DNA from: Planctomycetota bacterium
GTDB lineage: Bacteria; Planctomycetota; PLA2; JAEUHO01
Assembly: GCA_029259775.1 (NCBI GenBank)
Contig: JAJDEN010000045.1
Location: 62,001-126,000, forward strand
Length of the DNA stretch: 64,000 nucleotides
Direction of reading: 5' to 3'
The translations under genes and the position numbers were made by a program. Shown here in pieces: positions 26,119 to 34,624 of the stretch. A model generated the notes under the pieces. The model was not told where the DNA came from. It ran no database searches and worked only from the letters and a program-made list of their open reading frames with translations. How positions within the stretch are numbered: the stretch's first letter is position 1; each line of letters begins with the position of its first letter.

Positions 26119-27723
26119 ATGCCTTCGATTTCGATGAGGCGCCTGTTCGGCGTCGGCGCGGCGCTGGTCGCCTGCGCCCTGTTGCTACCCGTCTTCTCCG
26201 TCGGTCCGGTGTTTGCCGACGACGACCCCGCGGCCGCGCCCCCGAAGGCGCCGCCCCCCAAGGCGGCTCCGCCGAAGGCCGAGCCTGCCAGCGCCGGGGC
26301 CAAGGGGGAGTGGGAGCCTGATCTGAAGGCGCTCCGCGCGTCCGTGGTGAAGGTGTTCACGACGTCGCAGTCGGAGAACTACCGCAAGCCCTGGCAGCGC
26401 CCGCGCCCCTCGGGCTCGAGCGGCAGCGCGTTCTACATCGGCAAGCGCCGGATCATGACGAACGCCCACGTCGTTAGCGACGCGAAGGTGCTCGAGGTCA
26501 AGCGCGCCGATCGCGTGAAGCGCTACAAGGCCCGCGTGCTCTTCGTCGGGCATGACTGCGACCTTGCGCTGATCACCGTGGACGATGACGACTTCTGGGA
26601 AGGCATGGTCCCGCTCGAGATCCAGGAGCGGCCCGCCATGCGCAGCAAGGTGATGACCATCGGCTACCCGATGGGCGGCAACAAGCTGTCCATCACCGAG
26701 GGCGTCGTGTCGCGCATCGAGGTCACGAGCTACGCGCACACGCGCGTCGACGAGCACCTCACCGTCCAGACCGACGCGGCGATCAACCCGGGCAACAGCG
26801 GCGGCCCCGTCATCCAGAACGGCAAGGTCTGCGGCGTCGCCTTCCAGGGCTACACGTTCGCGCAGAACCTCGGCTACATGATCGCGCCTTCGGTCATCCA
26901 GCACTTCCTGAAAGACGTCGAGGACGACGTCTATCACGGCTACCCGGAGCTCGGCATCTACACGGCCAACCTCCGCAACCCCGTGCTCCGCAGGTTCCTC
27001 GGCGTCCCGGAAGACCAGGACGGCGGCATGCTCGTCCTGAAGCCCACGCCGTTCGCGAGCACCGTCGGCAAGCTGAAGAAGAACGACGTCATCCTCAAGA
27101 TCGATGGTGTGAAGATCGAGTCAGACGGCACGGTCAACATCGGCGATGAGTTCCTCGACTTCGCCTTCGTCGTCGAGGGCAAGCAGATCGGCGAGAAGGT
27201 CACCCTGACCGTCCTGCGCGACGGCAAGATCCTCGAAATCGAGGTCACACTCAAGGAGTGGTCGGCGCGCATGAAGCCCGGCGCGGTCTACGACGAGCGT
27301 CCCGAGTACATGGTGCTCGGCGGCTACCTCTTCGTACCGCTCACGAACAACTATCTCGGTTGGGGCCGCAGCAACGACCTCAGCTACTACATGCAGCAGT
27401 ACTACCGCACCGTCGCGGTGGAGGGGAAGTCGCGCGAGCAGCTCGTCCTCCTGAGCCGTGTCATCAAGGACGCGAGCACGCGCTACATCTACTACTCCGA
27501 CGCGATCGTCGACAACGTCGATGGCGTGCAGCCCAAGGACTTCGCGCACTTCGTGAAGCTCCTGGACGAGTCGAAGAAGGACCTCATCAAGATCGAGTTC
27601 GAAGGCGTGAACGTCGCGCCCCTCATCCTCGACATGAAGCTGATCAAGAAGGTCCACCCCGAGATCCTCAAGAGCCACCAGATCCCCGAAGATCGGTACG
27701 TCAAGCCGAAGGAGGTCAAGTAG
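26119..27723 (+). CDS. Exported HtrA/Deg-type serine protease with PDZ domain
   Basis: The 534-residue protein has a signal peptide, a Lys/Pro/Ala-rich linker, and a trypsin-like protease domain with an intact triad: His117 in TNAHVV, Asp148 in CDLALI and Ser227 in GNSGGP. A PDZ domain follows (about 275-375), and a second region of about 160 residues resembles the extra PDZ-like domain of plant Deg proteases. HtrA proteases degrade or refold damaged envelope proteins. It is followed after two bases by an inactive paralogue and probably shares its transcript. Confidence 0.87.
   Translation: MPSISMRRLFGVGAALVACALLLPVFSVGPVFADDDPAAAPPKAPPPKAAPPKAEPASAGAKGEWEPDLKALRASVVKVFTTSQSENYRKPWQRPRPSGSSGSAFYIGKRRIMTNAHVVSDAKVLEVKRADRVKRYKARVLFVGHDCDLALITVDDDDFWEGMVPLEIQERPAMRSKVMTIGYPMGGNKLSITEGVVSRIEVTSYAHTRVDEHLTVQTDAAINPGNSGGPVIQNGKVCGVAFQGYTFAQNLGYMIAPSVIQHFLKDVEDDVYHGYPELGIYTANLRNPVLRRFLGVPEDQDGGMLVLKPTPFASTVGKLKKNDVILKIDGVKIESDGTVNIGDEFLDFAFVVEGKQIGEKVTLTVLRDGKILEIEVTLKEWSARMKPGAVYDERPEYMVLGGYLFVPLTNNYLGWGRSNDLSYYMQQYYRTVAVEGKSREQLVLLSRVIKDASTRYIYYSDAIVDNVDGVQPKDFAHFVKLLDESKKDLIKIEFEGVNVAPLILDMKLIKKVHPEILKSHQIPEDRYVKPKEVK
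27709..27716 (+). promoter_or_regulatory. Full consensus Shine-Dalgarno inside the upstream coding sequence
   Basis: AAGGAGGT lies nine bases before the ATG at 27726, within the last codons of the protease gene. It is the best ribosome-binding site I see in the window, and it fixes the start of the inactive paralogue. Confidence 0.8.
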
Positions 27724-27725
27724 TC

Positions 27726-29186
27726 ATGCGCCGCCTTGCCATTGCAGCCCTCGGCTTCACTCTCTGTCTTGCGCCGGCTGGCCCCGCGTCGGCCAAGGAA
27801 GATGAACTCGCTCCGAAGCTGCGCGCCGCCCTCGTGCGCGTGCACGTGACCAGCCAGTCCTACGAGACCTCCGCGCCGTGGAAGCTCGGGTCGGAGTACA
27901 CCCGCTCGGGACGCGGCGTCGTCATCGAGAAGGGCGTCATCCTGACCAAGGCCAGCCACGTCCTGAACCAGCGCATGATCGAGATCGCCGTGGCCAACAG
28001 CGCACGGCGGTACCCGGGCAAGCTGCGCCACGTCGATCGCGAGGTCGGCCTCGCGCTGATCGAGTTCGACGACGAGGCGCTGACCAAGACGCTCGCACCG
28101 CTGCCGCTCGGCGATCCGGTCAAGCTCGACGACGAGTTCAACATCCACCAACTCGGCCGGGACAACATCCCGGAGCGCTACGACGCGCGCGTGATCCGCG
28201 CGATCGCCGGTAGCACCGGCCTGAGCCTGCAGCTCAAGACGACGTGCTCCGACAGCGGCGATGGCCAGGTGGCACTGAAGGACGGCAAGATCGTCGGTCT
28301 CGTGACCAGCACCTACGGCAGCCGCCAGCAAGGCACGATCAAGTCGATCGAGTCGATCCGCAAGTACCTCGACGGGTTCAAGGATGACCAGTACCGCGGC
28401 CTTCCGGGGCCCGGCTTCTGGACGCACGATCTTCTCCGGCAGGATCTGCGCACCTTCTACGGCCTCGCCGAGAACCAGCACGGCATCGCCATCAGCCGTA
28501 TCGTGCCCAAGCGCACCGGCGACGGCGTCCTCAAGACGAACGACGTCCTCCTCGCTGTCGATGGCTATGACATCGACGATGAAGGCAAGTTTGTGCACGA
28601 GGTGCACGGCCGCCTGAGCTCGAGCTTCCTGCTCAGTGGCCGTCGCTACGCCGGCGAGCTCGTGAAGGCGAAGATCCTGCGCGATGGCGCTGAGGTCGAG
28701 GTCGAGTTCGAGCTCAAGGGCCAGAAGCCCGGCGAGATGCGCGTCCCCGACGGCTACGGCCGGGGTCGTCCGCAGTTCATGGTCGTCGGCGGCATGGTGC
28801 TGCTCGAGCTCACGTCGAGCTCCAGCATCTGGCGCTCCGATGGTGGCGTGATCCTGCGGCGCTACCGGGACCGCGCCGACTGGGATCCGCCGACCAAGCG
28901 TCGTCGCGTCATCTACGTGGACCGGGTCTTCAAGGACATCTCGAACAAGGGTTTCGAGGGCATGAACGACCTGCCGATCAAGACGATCAACGGGATCGAG
29001 ATCAACGACTTCAAGAGCGTGCCCAAGGCGCTCGAGACGCCGGAGGGCAAGTACCACGTCTTCCGGTTCGAGGGCCTCGAGTCCGACTTCGTGATCCCCG
29101 CCGATGAACTCGACGAGATCAACAAGCGCATCACCGAGCGCTACAAGATCACGCGTTCGCGCTACCTCAAGGGTGACAAGGATTGA
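27726..29186 (+). CDS. Catalytically dead HtrA-like paralogue
   Basis: The 486-residue protein has a signal peptide (about 1-23, ending PASA) and aligns along its whole length with the preceding protease, including PDZ and C-terminal regions. The His is kept (His78 in KASHVL). The Asp position of DLALI reads GLALI, and the GNSGGP serine loop has become CSDSGDGQ with Asp in place of the nucleophile. It cannot act as a serine protease and may bind substrates or regulate the active copy. It starts two bases after the protease stop behind a consensus ribosome-binding site. The next gene overlaps its stop (TTGA). Confidence 0.82.
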   Translation: MRRLAIAALGFTLCLAPAGPASAKEDELAPKLRAALVRVHVTSQSYETSAPWKLGSEYTRSGRGVVIEKGVILTKASHVLNQRMIEIAVANSARRYPGKLRHVDREVGLALIEFDDEALTKTLAPLPLGDPVKLDDEFNIHQLGRDNIPERYDARVIRAIAGSTGLSLQLKTTCSDSGDGQVALKDGKIVGLVTSTYGSRQQGTIKSIESIRKYLDGFKDDQYRGLPGPGFWTHDLLRQDLRTFYGLAENQHGIAISRIVPKRTGDGVLKTNDVLLAVDGYDIDDEGKFVHEVHGRLSSSFLLSGRRYAGELVKAKILRDGAEVEVEFELKGQKPGEMRVPDGYGRGRPQFMVVGGMVLLELTSSSSIWRSDGGVILRRYRDRADWDPPTKRRRVIYVDRVFKDISNKGFEGMNDLPIKTINGIEINDFKSVPKALETPEGKYHVFRFEGLESDFVIPADELDEINKRITERYKITRSRYLKGDKD

Positions 29187-31087
29187 GCGCGGAGGCGTCC
29201 GGCCTCGGTCGATCGACCGCGCGCCTCGGAGCGTTCCTGCTCCTCGGTGCCCTCGCTGCGAGCGGAGCCCTCGCCGCGTGCGGTGGCGGCGATCGCCTCG
29301 TGCGTGACCCGGTCACGCCGATGGCCGTGGCGTTCACGGACGTGGCGCTGATCTCGGGTATCGACTACTCGGTCCTGGCCGGCCAGGCCATGAGCGAGGT
29401 CCAGATGATGTCGGGCGGCGCGGCCGCCGGCGACTTCGACGCCGATGGGTGGGTGGACCTGATCGTCACGCGCATCCAGGGGCCGCCGATCCTGTATCGC
29501 AACATGCAGGGCACCATGTTCACCGACGCCACACCCGCGGCATTCGCCGCGGCCCTGGGTTCCGCCAAGACCAACGGCGTGGTCTTCGTCGACATCGAGA
29601 ACGACGGCGACCTCGACCTCTACATGACCGGTATGGAGGGCACCCGGCACTGGCTCTTCGTGAACGACGGCATGGGCGGCTTCACCGAGGAGGCGGTCGC
29701 GCGCGGGGCCGACGTCACTACGTCCGAGGTGCACTTCGGCTACGGCATCGCCGTCGGCGACTACGACCGCGACGGCTACGTCGACCTCTTCGTCGGCGAG
29801 TGGAAGGCGCAGGCGAGCTTGGCCGTCCCGACGCACAACCGCTTGCTGCGCAACCGCGGCGCGGCCATGCCCGGGCACTTCGAAGACGTGACCATCTCGG
29901 CCGAGGCGGTGATCGACGGCGCCACAGGCGTGAATCCGCTCGGCACGTTTGAAGGCGCGTGGGCGTTCAGCCCGCGCTTCAGCGATCTGGACGGCGATGG
30001 CTGGCCCGACCTCGTGCTCGGGTGTGACTTCGGCACGAGCCGCATCCTCTGGAACGACCAGGACGGGACGTTCACGGACGGCACGGCCGCGGCCGGTGTC
30101 GGCTCCGATGAGAACGGCATGGGCTCCACGGTGGGAGACTTCGACGGGGACGGGGACCTCGATTGGTTCGTGACCTCGATCCACGATGCCGAGCGCACGT
30201 GCGAGACGCGTTCGTGCGGCTGGTACTACTCCGGCAACCGGCTCTACCGCAACGAGGGCGGCCGCGTGTTCACCGACGCGACGGACGACGCCGGTGTGCG
30301 CGAAGGCGGCTGGGGCTGGGGCACGAGCTTCTTCGACGCGGACAACGACGGCGACCTCGATCTCGCGATGACCAACGGCATGGGCTTGCGCCCGGGCGGC
30401 ATCCCGACGCAGTTCGAGACCGACCCGATGCGCGTCTGGCAGAACGAGGGCGGATGGTTCGGCGAGGTGTCGGCGGATGTCGGCGTCACCGACAACCAGA
30501 TGGGCCGCGCGCTTCTCGTGTTCGACTACGACCGGGACGGCGATCTGGACGTCTTCGTCACCAACAGCGAGGGCACGCCCGTGCTCTACCGCAACGACGG
30601 CGGCAACACGAACGCCTGGTTGCACGTGGACCTCGTGGGCACCACCGCGAACCGCGAAGGCATCGGCTCGCGCATCACGGTGACACCCGACACGCTCGAG
30701 CCGGCCGGCGCGATGCTGCGCGAGGTCGAGAGCGGCGGTGCCTACATTGCCCAGAGCGAGCGCACGGCCTTCTTCGGCCTCGGTCTCGCCACGACGAGCG
30801 TCGATCGGCTGCGCGTCGCGTGGCTGGCCGGCGCGACCGAGACCTTCACCAATCTCCCGGCCAACCGCCGCCTCACGGTGATTCAAGGCGCCGGGCTGGT
30901 AGGGGACATGGACGGCGACGGCACCTTGACGTCCGCCGACGCCACGGCGCACGCGCTGGCGCTCAGCGATCCGACGGCCTTCGCGATCGCCCATCCGACG
31001 GTCGATCCCGACCTGATCGGCGACGTCGACCGCGACGGCGACCTCGATGCGGACGATACGACGGCCCTGGCCGCGCTGCTTCCATAG
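29183..31087 (+). CDS. FG-GAP/VCBS - ASPIC/UnbV lipoprotein with C-terminal dockerin-like domain
   Basis: The 634-residue protein starts with a lipoprotein signal (LAAC near residue 33). Repeated calcium-binding FG-GAP/VCBS units fill about 60-470, with DFDADGWVDL, DYDRDGYVDL and DFDGDGDLDW loops. An ASPIC/UnbV domain follows (NTNAWLHVDLVG to LPANRRLTV). The last 65 residues have two EF-like loops, GDMDGDGTLTSADAT and GDVDRDGDLDADDTT, as in type I dockerins. It starts at a TTG overlapping the previous stop, placing it in the protease operon. Such proteins are usually exported adhesion or carbohydrate-related proteins. A lipid anchor with a dockerin is unusual. Confidence 0.82.
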   Translation: MSAEASGLGRSTARLGAFLLLGALAASGALAACGGGDRLVRDPVTPMAVAFTDVALISGIDYSVLAGQAMSEVQMMSGGAAAGDFDADGWVDLIVTRIQGPPILYRNMQGTMFTDATPAAFAAALGSAKTNGVVFVDIENDGDLDLYMTGMEGTRHWLFVNDGMGGFTEEAVARGADVTTSEVHFGYGIAVGDYDRDGYVDLFVGEWKAQASLAVPTHNRLLRNRGAAMPGHFEDVTISAEAVIDGATGVNPLGTFEGAWAFSPRFSDLDGDGWPDLVLGCDFGTSRILWNDQDGTFTDGTAAAGVGSDENGMGSTVGDFDGDGDLDWFVTSIHDAERTCETRSCGWYYSGNRLYRNEGGRVFTDATDDAGVREGGWGWGTSFFDADNDGDLDLAMTNGMGLRPGGIPTQFETDPMRVWQNEGGWFGEVSADVGVTDNQMGRALLVFDYDRDGDLDVFVTNSEGTPVLYRNDGGNTNAWLHVDLVGTTANREGIGSRITVTPDTLEPAGAMLREVESGGAYIAQSERTAFFGLGLATTSVDRLRVAWLAGATETFTNLPANRRLTVIQGAGLVGDMDGDGTLTSADATAHALALSDPTAFAIAHPTVDPDLIGDVDRDGDLDADDTTALAALLP

Positions 31088-31092
31088 AGCGG

Positions 31093-31123
31093 CCTACGCG
31101 GGCCCCGCAGCCCGGACCGTAGG
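31093..31123 (+). terminator. Hairpin after the FG-GAP gene
   Basis: CCTACG and CGGGC pair with GCCCG and CGTAGG, with a 6-base loop and a 3-base bulge, just after the stop codon. A T-rich but broken stretch (TATTCGTCTCGATTT) follows. It is a plausible terminator separating this operon from the CLCA-like genes. Confidence 0.45.
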
Positions 31124-31249
31124 TATTCGTCTCGATTTCCTGGGCTTTCAGGCCCTCGGACCGTGTCGGGATGAGTCGCTCCCGTTCCGCTGGATCCCCA
31201 TCGGACGTACTCTTTCTCAACGAATCTTGAGTGTTGGGAGCGATCTGGG

Positions 31250-34200
31250 ATGCAACTGCGCGGCGCGCCGATTCGGCGGGGGGGCACCCTGCTGCTGCTG
31301 GGGACACTCTGCCTGCTCGCCGCGGCAACTCCGGCGCAGGCCGGCCACGGCCACATCGACCGCGTCAAGGGCACCATCGACTTGGTCGTCTACTTCTCCT
31401 ATCCGGCCACCGTGGAGGAGATGCGGCAGTGGGAGCCCGTCCTCACGGAGTTCTCCAAGGGCCTGTACGAGGCTACGGAGGGCGGGCTGCGCCTCGGCAA
31501 GGTCTCCCTGACGACGGACCCGTCCGAGTCCAAGACCGCCGACATGTGGATTTCCAACATCCAGGACGAGGACGAGCCGGCGACGGCAACGCACTACGGC
31601 TGGGGTCAAGACACCGCAGCCCTGTTCATGCATCAGATCCACAAGTGCAGCGGTGTGAACACGAGGCTGCTGGACTTCACGCCCGCCGAGGTGGCCAAGA
31701 GTCTCGGGGTGGACCTCGAGGAAGCCAAGGCCATCCATGACCGCGCCCGCGCGATCGTCGGCCACGCTCCGGACTGCAATGCGAACTGGCGCGGTCAGTT
31801 CGGCATGCTCCACGAAGCAGGCCACTACTTCTGGGGTCTGGCGGACGAGTACGAAGGCTGTACGTCGGAAGACGCCGAGGGGGACCTCAAGACGTGCGCC
31901 GACGGCGCCGCCAAGGCCGAGAACCCGAGTAGCGGGGATCGCAAGTACTTCTGCGGTATCGGAGACGGAGCCAAGGGCTGCGTGATGGACGGCGGCACCA
32001 GGGACGCCGTGCGAAACACCCGCAGCGAGTTCTGCGTGGACCTGCCGAAGGGCGCCATCGCCTCCACGGAGAACGAGATGATGTTCGGCCATCTCGGTGG
32101 CTATGCGCTGGGTGGCCAGTTCTACGAGTCGAAACAGCAGCGGTTTCACGGGCACGCTTGCTGGACCACGATCTTCTCCGTCGGGACGAAGCTGAACGCA
32201 ACGACGGACGTCCTTGACAGTTCCGTCAGCCCGCGTCGTCAACGGCTGCTGTTCTTCCAGAAGCCGACCACCTACCCCGTGGAGCAGCGCGAGCTGCGCG
32301 TTGACGAGCTGCCGACGTTCTCCATTCTCGGCGCCCCGAAGGAGGCCGAGGAAGAGGGGCCCGGCCCCGCCTTCGTTGTCCTGCTCGACCAGTCGACCAG
32401 CATGCTGGTCGGAGCGCCCGGAATCGACGTGGAACCGTTCGCAGCGGCCAAGCAAGGCGTGGCCAATGCCGTGCTGAGCACCCTGAGGGACAACGAGTGG
32501 CTCGGGATCGTGAGCTTCCATGGAGTCGGCGTGAGTCTGCTGCCTGCGGGACTCGCTCGGATGGGCACGCAAGAGGAGAGGACCCTCGTGGCGACCGACG
32601 TTCTCGCCCTCCAGAGCGTAAGGACGGGCGTGGCCGGCACGTCTCTCACCAAGGCACTCAGCGCGGCGATGGAGGTCTTCGGATCGCAAGCCCAGGAGGA
32701 TGTCGCGGGCAAGCACGTCATCCTCATCACGGACGGGCAGGGCGCGATCGACTCAGGACCGTCGTCCACCGTGAATCGGCTTGCCGCTGCCGGCATCCGG
32801 ATCCACACCGTCGCGATCGGCGAGCTTCCCAACCGTCGGCGGCTGGCCAGCATGGCCGCAACCACGGGCGGGTACGCAGCCGATGCGTCCACCACGCCTG
32901 ACATCGACGAGGCTGTGCAGCGGATCATCGAGGACGCACGCGGCTCGACGCTCGGTGCCTTCGAGACACTCAATCTGGCGTTCTCGCCTCCCGCGTCACC
33001 GCCGCTCTCCACCGACGTCCTTGTTCCCGACTTCGCACGATCCGTCGACTTCATCGTCTCCCACGCCGCGGGGGCCCCAATCGAGGTGAGCTTGCTTTCC
33101 CCGCGTGGCATCCGCTACGCCTTCGACGAGGCGGAGGACGCCGTGTGCACGCTGGACACGTTGACGGCGGGGGCGGTCAAGCAATGCGGAGCGACCGACG
33201 TCCAATACCTGCCGAATGCCGCGTCGGCTCCCTCGCAGCAGCTCTTTCGCGTACCGAACCCCGAGGCTGGTGTCTGGAGCGTGGAGACGCGCGTGACGAT
33301 TGACGACGGCGCGAGCCACCAAGTCACGGTCCGGTCCAACTTCGATGCCCCGATCTTCCGCATCAGCGCCGACGTCACGAACCCCGACCCCCTGACCTTC
33401 CCTACGCCCATCCGGATCGTCGTGCCCGTGGTCGTGCAGGTTCCCGTGACCGAGGTTTCTGTGACGGCCAGGGTGACGCACCCGATCGACAAGAACAGTC
33501 CCGAGCAGCCTCCGTTCAGCGAGGACATCACGCTGTTCGATGATGGTCTCGCCGAGCACGGCGACGACCAAGCCGGTGACGGCCGCTACAGTGCGCTGTA
33601 CGCCAACTACCGCGACGGAGGGAACGGCGTCTACACGTTCGACGTCGAGGTCTTGAACGAGGGCATGGCCGGCCGCACCGTCTCCGAGAACCGTGAGTGG
33701 AGTCCCAACCCAGCTCCGCCGCGCGCCATCGCGGACTTCCGGGCCTTGGTGACCGTTACGGTCGAGGTGACCGGCGTCCCGGACACGATCGTCCAAGGAA
33801 CTCTCGCGATCACGACGGATCAACTCACGCAGGGCTACCAGTACACCGTGTCGCAGATGAACGTGGCTCCGGCACTCGTCTTCAAGGTCCGCGCAGACGA
33901 CGAAGCCATGAAGCTCCTGTCGATCACGATCGTCGGGGACAATCCCGATGATCAGTGGCAGGTCGGCACGGTCGGGCTGTACGCAGACGACAACTTCGAT
34001 GGGCGGCTGGACAACCGCAGCGACGCCTTGGCGACCGGTACCTACATCCAGGGCGAGACCGACTTGACGTTCCGGAAGTTCGACCAGGACGACGAACCCG
34101 CCATGCTCGCGATGGTCCTCGCTGGCCAGGAGCGACAGTTCGTCGTCACCTACGGCAGGATCTGGGGGCCCGAGATCAGCACGCTGACAGCGTCCTTCGG

Positions 34201-34576
34201 GCGTGTACCAAGCAAGCCGGTCGGCGCGCCGCCGTTCCCCATCCTGTGGCTCGCCGCGACCATGGCCGCCGTGGTCTTCGCGTCACAGCGCATGGCGAAT
34301 CGGAGTCTGGCTCGCCCCCTGGCTGTCCTGTCGAGCGTCGCGCTGTTGGTTCTCGTCACGGGAGCTGTCGGCTGCGGCAGCAGCGGGGGGGGCAGCGGGA
34401 CGATCATCGGCGCTGACGGACCGCGGTCCGCCTCGGTGAACCCGCTGCCTACCGGTGCCTACCCGGTGAGGCTGGAGCGGGACGACATCGTGGTGCGTGG
34501 GGCAACAACAGGAACGCTCGTCTCCGCGACGGGTGAGGCGACGAATGGAACCGTTCAGGTGGTCGCGGATCCCTAG
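31250..34576 (+). CDS. CLCA-like exported metalloprotease-VWA protein, copy 1
   Basis: The 1108-residue protein has a signal peptide (ending AQAG, about 32). A putative zinc protease domain contains H188EAGH192-x3-G196-x2-D199-E-Y, the spacing of the HExxHxxxGxxDEY motif of animal CLCA proteins. It is followed by several cysteines and a VWA domain with the metal-site DxSxS at 380-384 (DQSTS) and ITDGQG at about 493-498. Beta-rich domains fill 560-990. The C-terminus has two hydrophobic helices split by MANRSLARP, then Cys1042 and a Gly/Ser linker with a 65-residue tail. CLCA proteins self-cleave. This is likely a surface protease or adhesin. A close paralogue follows 48 bases on. Confidence 0.78.
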   Translation: MQLRGAPIRRGGTLLLLGTLCLLAAATPAQAGHGHIDRVKGTIDLVVYFSYPATVEEMRQWEPVLTEFSKGLYEATEGGLRLGKVSLTTDPSESKTADMWISNIQDEDEPATATHYGWGQDTAALFMHQIHKCSGVNTRLLDFTPAEVAKSLGVDLEEAKAIHDRARAIVGHAPDCNANWRGQFGMLHEAGHYFWGLADEYEGCTSEDAEGDLKTCADGAAKAENPSSGDRKYFCGIGDGAKGCVMDGGTRDAVRNTRSEFCVDLPKGAIASTENEMMFGHLGGYALGGQFYESKQQRFHGHACWTTIFSVGTKLNATTDVLDSSVSPRRQRLLFFQKPTTYPVEQRELRVDELPTFSILGAPKEAEEEGPGPAFVVLLDQSTSMLVGAPGIDVEPFAAAKQGVANAVLSTLRDNEWLGIVSFHGVGVSLLPAGLARMGTQEERTLVATDVLALQSVRTGVAGTSLTKALSAAMEVFGSQAQEDVAGKHVILITDGQGAIDSGPSSTVNRLAAAGIRIHTVAIGELPNRRRLASMAATTGGYAADASTTPDIDEAVQRIIEDARGSTLGAFETLNLAFSPPASPPLSTDVLVPDFARSVDFIVSHAAGAPIEVSLLSPRGIRYAFDEAEDAVCTLDTLTAGAVKQCGATDVQYLPNAASAPSQQLFRVPNPEAGVWSVETRVTIDDGASHQVTVRSNFDAPIFRISADVTNPDPLTFPTPIRIVVPVVVQVPVTEVSVTARVTHPIDKNSPEQPPFSEDITLFDDGLAEHGDDQAGDGRYSALYANYRDGGNGVYTFDVEVLNEGMAGRTVSENREWSPNPAPPRAIADFRALVTVTVEVTGVPDTIVQGTLAITTDQLTQGYQYTVSQMNVAPALVFKVRADDEAMKLLSITIVGDNPDDQWQVGTVGLYADDNFDGRLDNRSDALATGTYIQGETDLTFRKFDQDDEPAMLAMVLAGQERQFVVTYGRIWGPEISTLTASFGRVPSKPVGAPPFPILWLAATMAAVVFASQRMANRSLARPLAVLSSVALLVLVTGAVGCGSSGGGSGTIIGADGPRSASVNPLPTGAYPVRLERDDIVVRGATTGTLVSATGEATNGTVQVVADP

Positions 34577-34624
34577 ATCCGTGTGCCGTCAGCGGCTACG
34601 AGGCTGAAGGGCTGGGAGTTATCC

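Noticed and set aside
27492-29057. 521-residue antisense frame under the pseudoprotease gene
   Set aside because: Composition is rich in Leu, Asp, Val and Arg with no domain. The plus strand carries a clear paralogue of the protease.
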